64,000 nucleotides of DNA from Chryseobacterium sp. H1D6B (GTDB lineage: Bacteria; Bacteroidota; Bacteroidia; Flavobacteriales; Weeksellaceae). Below the pieces are notes generated by a model. The model made no database searches and was not told where the DNA came from. It was given only the letters and a program-made list of their open reading frames with translations. Position numbers and translations under genes: made by a program. Where the stretch lies: assembly GCF_029892445.1 (NCBI RefSeq), contig NZ_JARXVJ010000001.1, forward strand, positions 1,612,001 to 1,676,000. The letters are read 5' to 3'. Numbering within the stretch: position 1 is the stretch's first letter; the number at the start of each line of letters is the position of its first letter. Shown piece by piece: positions 1-8,827 of the stretch.

Positions 1-1147
1 CGTGTACAGCTTTAATAGCGTTAACGAAGAAAGTTAAGAACTGTAAGTTTTTCTTAGGATTTTTTCCAGGGCTTAATAAATTTTCCCCTGTATCTGTAGC
101 AAGTGACCAGTTGTTGTGCTTCCCGCTTCCGTTTACGCCTGCGAATGGTTTTTCGTGGAATAAAATATGGAAATGGTGTCTGTGGGCAATTCTTGCCATA
201 ACATCCATCAGCAATGAGTTGTGGTCTACTGCAACGTTCACTTCTTCAAACATTGGAGCAAGCTCGAACTGGTTCGGAGCAACTTCATTATGTCTTGTCG
301 TTACAGGAATGCCTAATTTCATACATTCTACTTCCAACTCCTTCATGAAGTTCATTACTCTTGTAGGAATAGAACCAAAATAATGGTCGTCCAGCTGCTG
401 TCCTTTTGCTGGAGAATGTCCTAATAATGTTTTCCCTGTTAAAACTAAGTCTGGACGAGACTGGTATAAAGCAGAGTCTACTAAGAAATATTCCTGCTCC
501 CATCCTAAAGTAGGAGTTACTTTCGTTACGTTTTTGTCAAAATACTGCATTACGTTGGTTGCTGCTTCGTCTACAGCATTCAGAGCTCTTAAAAGAGGAG
601 CCTTATAATCTAACGTCTCTCCAGTATAAGAGATGAAAATGGATGGGATACAAAGTGTAGTTCCCATGATGAAAGCCGGAGAAGTAGGATCCCAGGCTGT
701 GTAACCTCTTGCTTCAAAAGTATTTCTGATTCCTCCGTTCGGGAAAGAAGAAGCATCAGGTTCCTGCTGGATAAGCATGCCGCCGCTGAATCTTTCAATA
801 GCTCTTCCGCCTTCAATAGGCGTAAAGAAAGAATCGTGCTTTTCAGCAGTACTTCCTGTTAATGGCTGAAACCAGTGTGTATAGTGAGTAACCCCTTTGC
901 TCATTGCCCAATCTTTCATAGCAACAGCTACCTGATCTGCAATTAATCTTTGGATTTTAGTTCCTTTTTTTATAGCATCCATAATAGATTGGAATGCTTC
1001 TTTTGTTAAATATTCTCTCATGGTGTTTTCAGAGAATACGTTTTGACAAAATAATTCAGATAATTTAGCAGGGATTTCTACTGAATTATCTTTTCTAAAG
1101 TCCTTGAATGGTAAGGTTTCTAAAGCTTTGAATCTTAAGGTTGACAT
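1..1147 (-). CDS. glnN: Type III glutamine synthetase, N-terminal part (runs off left edge)
   Basis: Glutamine synthetase catalyses ATP-dependent synthesis of glutamine from glutamate and ammonia, the entry point of nitrogen assimilation in the cytoplasm. The reading frame is open from ATG at 1147 to the window edge, giving about 382 residues. It begins [14 protein letters not shown] and contains the GSIII-type stretches [11 protein letters not shown] and [15 protein letters not shown], the latter in the catalytic domain. GSIII is the large (about 730 aa) form typical of Bacteroidota, so roughly half of the protein is present. It has its own promoter and a palindrome upstream and is divergent from the next gene. 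Confidence 0.95.
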   Translation of the reverse strand, partial: MSTLRFKALETLPFKDFRKDNSVEIPAKLSELFCQNVFSENTMREYLTKEAFQSIMDAIKKGTKIQRLIADQVAVAMKDWAMSKGVTHYTHWFQPLTGSTAEKHDSFFTPIEGGRAIERFSGGMLIQQEPDASSFPNGGIRNTFEARGYTAWDPTSPAFIMGTTLCIPSIFISYTGETLDYKAPLLRALNAVDEAATNVMQYFDKNVTKVTPTLGWEQEYFLVDSALYQSRPDLVLTGKTLLGHSPAKGQQLDDHYFGSIPTRVMNFMKELEVECMKLGIPVTTRHNEVAPNQFELAPMFEEVNVAVDHNSLLMDVMARIAHRHHFHILFHEKPFAGVNGSGKHNNWSLATDTGENLLSPGKNPKKNLQFLTFFVNAIKAVH

Positions 1148-1169
1148 AATTTGGTTGATTTTTACAGGG

Positions 1170-1224
1170 CAAATTTACAAAAAAAATGAATTGAAATGAT
1201 TTTACCCCTAAAAATTTTAGGGGT
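1170..1224 (-). promoter_or_regulatory. glnN promoter with upstream palindrome
   Basis: On the minus strand TAAATTTG (1170-1177) matches the Bacteroidota -7 consensus TAnnTTTG and lies 22 bp before the glnN start. Further upstream at 1204-1224 is a near-perfect palindrome with arms ACCCCTAAAA and TTTTAGGGGT around one base, centred about 50 bp before the expected transcription start. That position suits an activator site. Nitrogen control is an inference. Confidence 0.5.
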
Positions 1225-1339
1225 TGCTTGTAATTTGTTTCAAAAAATTAATATTTGATTGGGTTTTTGCACCCCGAAAAACAGATCTCCTTAAACAGCT
1301 TGTTAAAAGATACTTAAAATAAGATTGAACAAAGAATCG

Positions 1340-1347
1340 TATATTTG
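1340..1347 (+). promoter_or_regulatory. -7 promoter element of the DUF6909-like gene
   Basis: TATATTTG matches TAnnTTTG, 15 bp before the ATG at 1363. It overlaps the TTG at 1345 that could be read as an in-frame alternative start, so it argues for the ATG at 1363. The leader would be very short. Confidence 0.45.
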
Positions 1348-1362
1348 TGTGAAATTTATTTT

Positions 1363-3054
1363 ATGACAAATTCTAGAGCAAGAGAAACAACAGAAGCAAT
1401 TGAAAGATTATATATCTCTATGAGACACCTGTTTTACAGGGGGTTTTTCAAGCCTGGCGGTGTTTCTGGAGAGAGTATAAGAAGTTTGTTGAAAACGATC
1501 AATCCTGAAATTTATGGTACCATGAATGTTCCTAACAAATTGGAACTGGATGGTTTAATGTATGTTTTAGACAGACTTCCGGAAGGAATTGAAGAATGTG
1601 CGTTTATTCACCTTACCTCAGATGAAGGTTTTGATAAAGGAAGTTTCGAACCTATTGTCCCTAAGAAAAGAAGAAGAAACTGCTATAGAATAGATGAACA
1701 CCAGATGAATATTGAAGTTCTTTTGGGACGTTCAGAAATCTATGACATTCTTACCCACTTGACCTTCCTATTTATAGAAGCAGATAAAGTACGGAATCTG
1801 GCTTTCCTTCAAGACGAAAACTGGAAACCGACACGAGCGTGGAAAATTATAGAAGAAGTAGTAAAAGGTGAAAAGAAATTCAGCAGAAAAGAAAAAGAAG
1901 TGGCATTGATCCACCTTTCTTCTTTAATGGGAAGAACTTTTGAAGAAACGCTGAATGCTTACAATACTTTCGGAGACGATGACAATCCGGATCGTTTATT
2001 CAAGATCATTTATAACCTTGGAAAAGCAAGTTTAGAAGATGCTAAACAGACAAGAGAAAGAGAAATACATTTCAGTGCTATCTTAAAAGAAAGAGTAGGG
2101 CATCACTATTTCGGAGAAAAATGGGCCAACAAAGTAAAGGAGGTTTTATTTGAAAATAACCTTCATATGCGTCCGCTTCATATTATTTCTGCGAATATGC
2201 ACTCTGTGAAAAATATGCTGTATGCGAATGATGCATTGAAGAAAAAAGAACATAAAGAAGTAGATTATAAACTTTATGAGGATATTTCTAATAAGAAAGA
2301 ACTTCGCGATAAAGTTTCAAAATACGCCTTAGATCAAGGATTAATTTATATTGATGACAAAAGCGGAAGTAATATAGACGTTCAGATCATTGATTTAAGC
2401 AAGACAGATATCAAGAATACTCCTTTCCAAAATACAAAATACAGCGGAGACGATGTGATCATGGTATTTGATTATGCTTTTGGAGAGCAGGCTTTTGAAG
2501 TAATGGATGAACTTCTTAGACCTTTCGAACATAAAGGAGAGGTATACATGATGAAAGTAAAATCTGTTTCTATCATGGGTAAAGCAGGAATTCTTACTGG
2601 AGCAAAAGGAGATATTATGATTCCGACTTCTCATATTTTTGAAGGAACAGCAGATAATTATCCATTTGAAAATGCTTTGAAACTGGATGATTTTAAAGAT
2701 GATGAGTTAAAAGCTTTTGAAGGAACGATGATTACTGTTTTAGGAACTTCGCTTCAGAATAGAGATATTTTGTCGTACTTCATGCATACTTCTTGGAAAG
2801 CGATCGGTCTTGAAATGGAAGGGGCGCATTATCAAAAAGCAATTCAGGTAGCTTCTAAGATCAGACATCATATCGCACCGGATCTGTTTGTGTGTTACGC
2901 TTACTATGCTTCGGATAATCCTTTGGAAACAGGAAGTACACTTTCTTCTGGAGGGCTGGGGCTGACAGGAGTGAAGCCTACCTATTTAATTACATTAAAG
3001 ATTATTGAGAAAATTTTACAAAGCGGAAAGAAAGAAGCTTCTGCTAAGAAATAA
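1363..3054 (+). CDS. DUF6909-like protein with C-terminal nucleoside phosphorylase-like fold
   Basis: A 563-residue cytoplasmic protein with no signal peptide. I chose ATG 1363 (MTNSRARETTEAIERLY) over an in-frame TTG at 1345, which lies within a promoter element. The N-terminal half is helical and matches what I remember as DUF6909, common in flavobacteria. The C-terminal third has features of the purine nucleoside phosphorylase/MTA nucleosidase superfamily: KSVSIMGKAGILTGAKGDI, then GLEMEGAHYQKA, where EMEGA recalls the nucleoside-binding EMEGA motif. The substrate is unknown; a nucleosidase or nucleotide-sensing role is inference. A clear terminator follows. Confidence 0.75.
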   Translation: MTNSRARETTEAIERLYISMRHLFYRGFFKPGGVSGESIRSLLKTINPEIYGTMNVPNKLELDGLMYVLDRLPEGIEECAFIHLTSDEGFDKGSFEPIVPKKRRRNCYRIDEHQMNIEVLLGRSEIYDILTHLTFLFIEADKVRNLAFLQDENWKPTRAWKIIEEVVKGEKKFSRKEKEVALIHLSSLMGRTFEETLNAYNTFGDDDNPDRLFKIIYNLGKASLEDAKQTREREIHFSAILKERVGHHYFGEKWANKVKEVLFENNLHMRPLHIISANMHSVKNMLYANDALKKKEHKEVDYKLYEDISNKKELRDKVSKYALDQGLIYIDDKSGSNIDVQIIDLSKTDIKNTPFQNTKYSGDDVIMVFDYAFGEQAFEVMDELLRPFEHKGEVYMMKVKSVSIMGKAGILTGAKGDIMIPTSHIFEGTADNYPFENALKLDDFKDDELKAFEGTMITVLGTSLQNRDILSYFMHTSWKAIGLEMEGAHYQKAIQVASKIRHHIAPDLFVCYAYYASDNPLETGSTLSSGGLGLTGVKPTYLITLKIIEKILQSGKKEASAKK

Positions 3055-3073
3055 TTTATTCTTCAAATTATAT

Positions 3074-3107
3074 AAACCTCAAGTGTTCTGCATTTGAGGT
3101 TTTTTTT
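3074..3107 (+). terminator. Rho-independent terminator
   Basis: Arms AAACCTCAA (3074-3082) and TTGAGGTTT (3094-3102) are followed by a T run. A related, weaker hairpin sits at 3785-3818 after the next gene, with the same TATAAACCTC start. Confidence 0.85.
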
Positions 3108-3196
3108 GTTTTTCCACCGGTTTTTATGCACAACTATCTGTGCGAATTCGTGTAAATCTGTGGGGAACTTTAATTATCTTTAAAAAAAATGAAATA

Positions 3197-3667
3197 ATGA
3201 GTTCAGCATCACAATTAGCAGAAAGGTTCAGAGAAGTTCTGCTTGATGGTTTTTGGATAGCAAATACCAATTTTAAAGACCAGCTTAAAGATGTGGCATG
3301 GGAACAGGCAGTAATGAAAACAGGTTCTTTAAATACAATTGCTATGCTTACTTTTCATATTCATTATTATATTGCAGGACTCATCAATGTATTTGAAGGC
3401 GGTGCTCTTGAAATAAGAGATCAGTATAGTTTTGATCTCCAGGCTATTGAATCTCAAGAGCAGTGGGAAGAGTTACTAAACCAATTATGGATTGATGCTG
3501 AAAAGTTTGCCGCTTTATTAGAACAAATGCCGGATTCTAAAATGGATGAAGTTTTTGTAGATGAAAAATATGGGACCTACAGAAGAAATATCGATGGGAT
3601 GATTGAGCACAGCTATTATCATTTAGGACAGATTACTTTAATTAAAAAGCTTTTGAATAATCAATAA
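3197..3667 (+). CDS. DinB/YfiT-like four-helix protein (DUF1572 type)
   Basis: A 156-residue helical protein. The start at 3197 (MSSASQLAERFREVL) follows a short A-rich spacer and fits the family better than the upstream in-frame start at 3140, which adds low-complexity residues. Conserved positions are a central histidine in TFHIHYYIAG and the C-terminal MIEHSYYHLGQI, which resemble the three-histidine metal site of DinB-superfamily proteins. Family members include metal-dependent thiol transferases and many of unknown role. It lies between two hairpin terminators, so it is probably monocistronic. Its function is not known. Confidence 0.7.
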   Translation: MSSASQLAERFREVLLDGFWIANTNFKDQLKDVAWEQAVMKTGSLNTIAMLTFHIHYYIAGLINVFEGGALEIRDQYSFDLQAIESQEQWEELLNQLWIDAEKFAALLEQMPDSKMDEVFVDEKYGTYRRNIDGMIEHSYYHLGQITLIKKLLNNQ

Positions 3668-3784
3668 ATTTTGATTTTCAATCTATAGTATATTGACTAG
3701 GGGGTGATGATAACCTGAGTTTTTATTTTTTTTACTTAGCGAGACAAAATTAAAATCGATCCGCAGTCTATCTCAAACCTTATA

Positions 3785-3818
3785 AACCTCAGCATAACTC
3801 CACATTTGAGGTCTTATT
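3785..3818 (+). terminator. Weak terminator-like hairpin
   Basis: ACCTCA (3786-3791) pairs with TGAGGT (3807-3812), followed by CTTATTTT. It lies downstream of the DinB-like gene and shares its outline with the terminator at 3074, so the two may have a common origin. Confidence 0.45.
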
Positions 3819-3848
3819 TTAATTACTTATCTTTAAAAAAAAATTTAA

Positions 3849-5693
3849 ATGAAAAAGTCGATTGCAGTCATTTTTGCGTTTATCATTTCTCAATTTCAGG
3901 CTCAGCAGAATGCTTATTATCAGCAGGCAGCCAAATATAAAATGGATATTGATGTAAACGCAGAAAAATTTACTTACCAGGGAAACCAGACATTAACCTA
4001 TACGAATAACTCTCCGGATGAATTGGATGTAGTATATTTCCATTTATATTGGAATGCTTTTAAACCCAATTCTATGATGGATCAGAGGGTTGCTGCTCAA
4101 GGGAAAAATGGTGATTCCAGACTGCAGAAAGACGGAATTTCAAGACTCGCTTCTATTCCTAAAGATCAGGAAGGAGCACAAAATATACATTGGATCAAAC
4201 AGAACGGAAAAGACCTGAAGTTTGAAATTCAGGAAACAATCATGAAGGTGTATTTAAATGAACCGATCAAACCGAATTCAACCACAACTTTCACCATGGA
4301 CTGGGATGCTGTAATCCCTCAGCAGATCCGAAGAAGCGGAAGAAACAACAGGGAAGGTGTTGATATGACGATGACCCAATGGTATCCTAAAATTGCAGAA
4401 TATGATTATGACGGATGGGCAACTTTCGATTATATAGGAAGAGAATTTCATGCTCCGTTTTCTGATTTTGATGTTACCATTAAAATTGACAAAGATTACG
4501 TGATCGGCGCAGGAGGAACTCTTGAAAACCCAACAGAGGTAAAAGGATATGATCCTAATGCAAAAATCAAAGCTGAAAAGAATAAAAAAGCAACTTGGAA
4601 ATGGACGGCTCAAAATATGCTGGATTTCGCATGGAGCGCAGACCGTGATTATTCAATAGATGCTTTTCAGGTTCCGGATGGGCCGAAAGTGTATCTGGTT
4701 TATCAAAAAAATGATAAAACAAAAGCTTGGGGTGAAGCGCAGCCTTATATTACAAAATATTTCCAGATCATGAATTCGCATTTCGGGAAATATGTGTATC
4801 CGTCATATGCATTCATTCAAGGCGGTGACGGCGGTATGGAGTACGGTATGTGCACGATGATTTTAGGAGAGTCTAAAAATATTGAAGATTTGATGGGCCT
4901 TGTAGCGCACGAAGGCTCCCATTCATGGTTTCAGCAGATGATTGCTACTAATGAAAGTATGCGCCCTTGGATGGACGAAGGTTTTACAAGCTATGCGGAA
5001 GGGTACGTGATGTATCAGTTATTTCCTCCGAAAGATCAGATTCCAAATCCTTTTGCAGAAAGATTAGATGCTTACAGGAACTTTATTAAAAAAGGAATTG
5101 AAGAACCCGCTGTCTGGCTGGGAGATCATCATGACAATGGAACAGCTTATACTTATTCTACCTACATAAAAGGAGAACTGTACCTTGTGGAGCTGGGATA
5201 TATTATGGGAGAAGAGAACCTTTCAGAAACTATGAAGCAGTATTTCCAGAACTGGAGTATGAAGCATCCTACAGACAGAGACTTTCTTCATATTGCACAA
5301 AAAGTTTCAGGAATGGATCTTAAATGGTTCCATCACTACTGGATCAATACAACAAAAACTATTGATTACGGAATTAAGGATGTAAAATACGACGCAAAAT
5401 CTACAACAATAACTCTCGTAAATAACGGCCAGGTTCCAATGCCGATTGATTTCAGTGTGATAACGAAGGACAAAAAAATTGTAACCTATCAGATCCCGAC
5501 AAACCTTACCCACACCTGGAAAAAGAAAGATGTTTATGGTGATTTGAAAACTATGGATTACTGGCCTTGGACACAGAAGGAATATACTATAACAGTTCCG
5601 TATACTAAATCTCAATTAGCTGTTTTAGGAATTGATTTCAGCCAGAGACTAGCAGATGTGAATATGGAAGATAACTTTGTAGAAGTTAAATAA
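3849..5693 (+). CDS. Secreted M1-family zinc metallopeptidase
   Basis: A 614-residue aminopeptidase-N-like protein. Residues 1-18 form a signal peptide (MKKSIAVIFAFIISQFQAQ), so it acts in the periplasm or outside. The zinc motif HEGSH (H354, E355, H358) is followed after exactly 18 residues by E377 in WMDEGF, the HExxH-X18-E signature of family M1. The exopeptidase motif usually written GGMEN appears as GGMEY here, a known variable position. It probably cleaves N-terminal residues from peptides. The gene stands alone and ends in a strong bidirectional hairpin. Confidence 0.9.
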   Translation: MKKSIAVIFAFIISQFQAQQNAYYQQAAKYKMDIDVNAEKFTYQGNQTLTYTNNSPDELDVVYFHLYWNAFKPNSMMDQRVAAQGKNGDSRLQKDGISRLASIPKDQEGAQNIHWIKQNGKDLKFEIQETIMKVYLNEPIKPNSTTTFTMDWDAVIPQQIRRSGRNNREGVDMTMTQWYPKIAEYDYDGWATFDYIGREFHAPFSDFDVTIKIDKDYVIGAGGTLENPTEVKGYDPNAKIKAEKNKKATWKWTAQNMLDFAWSADRDYSIDAFQVPDGPKVYLVYQKNDKTKAWGEAQPYITKYFQIMNSHFGKYVYPSYAFIQGGDGGMEYGMCTMILGESKNIEDLMGLVAHEGSHSWFQQMIATNESMRPWMDEGFTSYAEGYVMYQLFPPKDQIPNPFAERLDAYRNFIKKGIEEPAVWLGDHHDNGTAYTYSTYIKGELYLVELGYIMGEENLSETMKQYFQNWSMKHPTDRDFLHIAQKVSGMDLKWFHHYWINTTKTIDYGIKDVKYDAKSTTITLVNNGQVPMPIDFSVITKDKKIVTYQIPTNLTHTWKKKDVYGDLKTMDYWPWTQKEYTITVPYTKSQLAVLGIDFSQRLADVNMEDNFVEVK

Positions 5694-5702
5694 TCAAAAT
5701 AA

Positions 5703-5736
5703 AAGAAGGAGTATTGAAAAATACTCCTTCTTTCTT
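5703..5736. terminator. Bidirectional terminator between convergent genes
   Basis: Arms AGAAGGAGTAT (5704-5714) and ATACTCCTTCT (5721-5731) with T-rich sequence downstream. It can serve both the M1 peptidase gene and the minus-strand GG-leader peptide gene. Confidence 0.8.
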
Positions 5737-5752
5737 TAATGACTTGCAAAAT

Positions 5753-5932
5753 TTATTGAAGACCGGTACAGCCATAGATAGGAATCAAGCAGCTTGGTGT
5801 AGCACAAGGATCTGATGGACATATATTTCCCTGGCATATTGCTGGTAAGGTGGTTTTAGGCACACGGCAGTTTACAGTTCCTCCTAATATGGATCTTAAT
5901 CCATCTCTTGAAATTTCTTTTAAATTTTTCAT
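5753..5932 (-). CDS. Cys-rich double-glycine-leader peptide (bacteriocin-like)
   Basis: A 59-residue ORF. It begins MKNLKEISRDGLRSILGG, a typical 18-residue leader ending in Gly17-Gly18, and continues with a 41-residue core holding six cysteines (22, 33, 38, 43, 48, 55). Chryseobacterium genomes commonly annotate such genes as 'bacteriocin-like protein'. GG leaders are normally cut by peptidase-containing ABC exporters. None is in this window, and no modification enzyme is adjacent. A TAAATTTG promoter element lies 42 bp upstream. Whether it is a toxin, signal or RiPP precursor is unknown. Confidence 0.75.
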   Translation of the reverse strand: MKNLKEISRDGLRSILGGTVNCRVPKTTLPAICQGNICPSDPCATPSCLIPIYGCTGLQ

Positions 5933-5973
5933 GATGATTTTTTTTTAAAGTTTGGTTTTAATGTTTTGATAAT

Positions 5974-5981
5974 CAAATTTA
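5974..5981 (-). promoter_or_regulatory. -7 element of GG-leader peptide gene
   Basis: Minus-strand TAAATTTG matches TAnnTTTG and would give a leader of about 35 nt before the ATG at 5932. Confidence 0.4.
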
Positions 5982-6202
5982 TAATAATGTGGAACAGTAG
6001 GGAAGCAGGAATCAGCAGGTGTTCATTCAGGTCTAGTAAGTGTGCTTGTATTTCCCTTAAATGTGATTTTATGTAATTTAAAACATCACTTAAAAATTAA
6101 TATTTTTATTAAACCAAAGAATATGGGACTGAATGAAGCTTTTTTTGTGTAAAAACTTTATTTTTACAACGATTTTTTATGCTAAAAGAAATAAAAATTT
6201 AA

Positions 6203-6961
6203 ATGAATTCTATCGTAATTAATGTAGGAAACAGCAATATCAGATTTGGTCTTTTTGATGATGACAATTGTGATATCTCATGGGTGATCAATACAAAGCC
6301 TTATAGAACAGCTGATGAGTTATATGTCCAGATGCTGATGCTGTATCAGACCTATAAAATTGAACCAAAAGAAATAACTAAAATCATTATAGGATCAGTG
6401 GTACCTCAGCTTACTAAAGTCGTAAGTGCAGCCATAAAAAAAATTCACGGTATTCTTCCTGTTATTGTAGACAGGAGCACACCTTCAGGAGTTCAGGCGA
6501 AATCTAAGCAGATGGGAACAGATATTTATGCAAACCTTGTAGCAGCCCATAATATGTACCCTGACAGGAAAAAGATCATTTTGGATTTTGGTACAGCTCT
6601 TACAGCAAGCTGTGTTGCAGAAACCGGTGAAACTTTAGGGGTAATTATCGCTCCTGGAATTATAACATCTTTAAATTCTTTGATCAGCCAGACTGCCCAG
6701 CTTCCAGAAATTGAACTGAAGAAGCCCAAAACTGTTCTTGGATTAGATACTGTTGCCTGCATGCAGAGCGGAATGGTTTACGGATTTTTAGGAATGGTAG
6801 AAGGTTTTATAGACCGTATTAATGATGAGGTAAATGACGACTGCTTTGTCATTGCTACGGGTGGTGTTTCTCATGTATATAAACCATTAACAGATAAAAT
6901 ACATATCACAGACAGACTTCATACTTTAAAAGGGCTTTATTTTTTAGGAAAAGATCTATAA
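6203..6961 (+). CDS. coaX: Type III pantothenate kinase
   Basis: Phosphorylates pantothenate, the first step of coenzyme A synthesis, in the cytoplasm. At 252 aa it is the normal CoaX length. Visible family motifs are INVGNSNIRFGL at the N-terminus, MGTDIYANLVAAH around residues 104-116 (D107 aligns with the catalytic Asp of the GADR motif), DFGTALTASC, and TAQLPEIEL. Two positions differ from the usual pattern: Asn7 where most family members have Asp, and Ile instead of Arg after D107. The stop overlaps the ATG of the following acetyltransferase gene by one base, indicating an operon. Confidence 0.88.
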   Translation: MNSIVINVGNSNIRFGLFDDDNCDISWVINTKPYRTADELYVQMLMLYQTYKIEPKEITKIIIGSVVPQLTKVVSAAIKKIHGILPVIVDRSTPSGVQAKSKQMGTDIYANLVAAHNMYPDRKKIILDFGTALTASCVAETGETLGVIIAPGIITSLNSLISQTAQLPEIELKKPKTVLGLDTVACMQSGMVYGFLGMVEGFIDRINDEVNDDCFVIATGGVSHVYKPLTDKIHITDRLHTLKGLYFLGKDL

Positions 6962-7494
6962 TGAAAGAATTTCCAGTTTTACTAACCCAAAGATTGATTC
7001 TTTCACAATTGAATGAGTCGGATATCCCCTTTATTACTGAATACCTTCAGGACAAAATTTTCTCTGAGCTTACGTCTAATATTCCTTATCCTTACACCGA
7101 AGAAGACGCTGAATTCTGGCTTAAAATGTCACGTGAAGCTTTTAGTAATAAAACCGGATATACTTTTGCAGTTCGGGATAAAGAACACAGAATTATGGGT
7201 GCAGTAGGGCTTCATGACAGGGGAGACGATAAAGCTGAACTTGGATATTGGCTGGCAGTCCCTTTCTGGAATAATGGATACATTACCGAAGCAGCAGAAG
7301 AGATCATGAGATTCGGGTTTGAAACTTTGAAATTCAATAAAATTTATGCAACACATTTTTTGAATAATCCCGCTTCCGGAAGAATCATGCAGAAAATAGG
7401 AATGGAAAAAGAAGCTTTACTGAAGCAGCATATCAAAAAGAATGAAGAATATCTGGATCTTGTTATGTATTCTTGTTTCAAAAATAAATATTGA
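6961..7494 (+). CDS. GNAT N-acetyltransferase, RimJ/RimL-like
   Basis: A 177-residue cytoplasmic acetyltransferase. The N-terminal TQRLILSQLNESDI and the sequence ELGYWLAVPFWNNGYITEA, followed by RIMQKIGM, are characteristic of the RimJ/RimL branch of the GNAT fold, which uses acetyl-CoA to modify amino groups of proteins or small molecules. Translation is coupled to coaX through an ATGA-type overlap at 6961. The substrate cannot be told from sequence. Confidence 0.85.
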   Translation: MKEFPVLLTQRLILSQLNESDIPFITEYLQDKIFSELTSNIPYPYTEEDAEFWLKMSREAFSNKTGYTFAVRDKEHRIMGAVGLHDRGDDKAELGYWLAVPFWNNGYITEAAEEIMRFGFETLKFNKIYATHFLNNPASGRIMQKIGMEKEALLKQHIKKNEEYLDLVMYSCFKNKY

Positions 7495-7547
7495 CATAAT
7501 TCATTTACTGAAGATTATATTCTGAAAGAATCTCAATAAATGGAAAA

Positions 7548-7580
7548 TAAAAAACAGTCTTTAAAAGACTGTTTTTTATT
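7548..7580. terminator. Bidirectional terminator
   Basis: Arms AAAACAGTCTT (7551-7561) and AAGACTGTTTT (7565-7575) flanked by A and T runs. It serves the coaX operon and the convergent GG-leader peptide gene. Confidence 0.85.
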
Positions 7581-7772
7581 TTAGAGTTCACCGGTACAAG
7601 ATACACAGTCCTTTCCTGGAATCGGATATATCCATCCTCCGCAGCAATCTGCAACGGGCTGCAGTCTACAGCCGATTACTTTTTTCCCTGTATTTGGATC
7701 AGTATAAAGGCATTGGTTAGGCCCAAGACCTCCATTTATTTTTGCAGTTTCTTTTCTTGTTAATTTTCTCAT
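7581..7772 (-). CDS. Second Cys-rich double-glycine-leader peptide
   Basis: A 63-residue peptide starting MRKLTRKETAKINGG, a leader ending in Gly14-Gly15, followed by a core with six cysteines including a CC pair and the C-terminal GKDCVSCTGEL. Its leader matches the flavobacterial 'bacteriocin-like' type, but the core is unrelated by eye to the peptide at 5753-5932, apart from having six cysteines. It has its own TATATTTG promoter element at 7793-7800. No exporter or maturation enzyme is nearby. Its activity is unknown. Confidence 0.75.
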   Translation of the reverse strand: MRKLTRKETAKINGGLGPNQCLYTDPNTGKKVIGCRLQPVADCCGGWIYPIPGKDCVSCTGEL

Positions 7773-7792
7773 ATATTTTAATTTGATTTTCT

Positions 7793-7800
7793 CAAATATA
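7793..7800 (-). promoter_or_regulatory. -7 element of second GG-leader peptide gene
   Basis: Minus-strand TATATTTG matches TAnnTTTG, 20 bp upstream of the ATG at 7772. Confidence 0.4.
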
Positions 7801-7893
7801 ATTATTTATTCAATACGCTGTGAAAAATTACTTTGATTTTTGCGGACATGAGGTTATTTTTATGAAAAGTTGTAAATTGAAACAAAATGTCTC

Positions 7894-8826
7894 ATGGGAA
7901 AAGTTATCTTTTGCTTCTTATTATTTTCATTGATGAACGGCCAGAAAAATATAGCCGGTGCTTACCATGTAAGTTCCGGAAACCCAGATGACGGCGGTTA
8001 CAATTGGATGCTGCTCGAAAATCATAATTTTGCGATGGCCACTTTCGGGCAGATTATTGCTGGAAAATGGAGTATGGACAAGAATATTATTACTTTTACT
8101 CCAACAATACCTAAATACCCTTTTGATGTATATGGAAGATTTAACCCGAAGGTAAAAGGAACAAAAATAATGTTCAGCAATTTTGATATTAATGAAGATG
8201 CTTATGTGGGGAATTCTTCTGAAGAACTGCAGCCGGTATTGAATGACGATGCCAACTGTCTTCCTTTTCCTTTATTAAAAGAATTTGATAAACCCTTTAA
8301 AGATCTTGTTTTGTCACTGCCTTTATCTGAAAAACAAGAGAATCTGTCTTATACGGCTGCATTAAAAAAATACAATGATTTTATTATTATGTATTACTCT
8401 TCAAGAACTAGAATTCCTCCATTTCAGGCAGAATACAAAGATAAAAAGCTTTATTTTAGAGGAGATAAAGCTTCAAGAGAAAGAGAAGAGATCAATCCTA
8501 AAGATCTTAAAGACCTTAATAAATACATGGAACAAGGGATTACTGAACTTTCTAAGGAGACAATAGTAAGCAACGAACAATATAATATTGATTCTTTTGG
8601 GATGGAAGGGCAGGAGGATTTTGATAAAAAATCTTTTTTAGAACTCAACTACAGTTATGATCCTTCAAAAGAAATATATACCGCAAAATATCCACAGGCA
8701 GTTTCAGACGATGATGCTTATCATAATCTGAATAAGCTCTACAAATACAATAAAATTGAATTAAAGCCAAGTACGGTTTCTTACAAGGTATCAAAAAAGA
8801 GTATTTTTAATGTAACCTGTAAGTAA
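7894..8826 (+). CDS. Secreted protein of unknown function
   Basis: A 310-residue protein with a short signal peptide (MGKVIFCFLLFSLMNGQ), so probably periplasmic or outer-membrane associated. I do not recognise the family. Residues 20-90 (AGAYHVSSGNPDDGGYNW, then GKWSMDKNIITFTP) look like a small beta-sheet domain of the lipocalin-like type often found in Bacteroidota secreted proteins. The middle is charged and helical. The C-terminus ends in a cysteine (NVTCK). It converges on tadA with only one base between the stops. Confidence 0.7.
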   Translation: MGKVIFCFLLFSLMNGQKNIAGAYHVSSGNPDDGGYNWMLLENHNFAMATFGQIIAGKWSMDKNIITFTPTIPKYPFDVYGRFNPKVKGTKIMFSNFDINEDAYVGNSSEELQPVLNDDANCLPFPLLKEFDKPFKDLVLSLPLSEKQENLSYTAALKKYNDFIIMYYSSRTRIPPFQAEYKDKKLYFRGDKASREREEINPKDLKDLNKYMEQGITELSKETIVSNEQYNIDSFGMEGQEDFDKKSFLELNYSYDPSKEIYTAKYPQAVSDDDAYHNLNKLYKYNKIELKPSTVSYKVSKKSIFNVTCK

Positions 8827-8827
8827 T

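Noticed and set aside
1345..1362. TTG start at 1345 for the DUF6909-like gene
   Set aside because: It lies inside the TATATTTG promoter element, and the ATG at 1363 begins the conserved MTNSRARETTEAIERL sequence.
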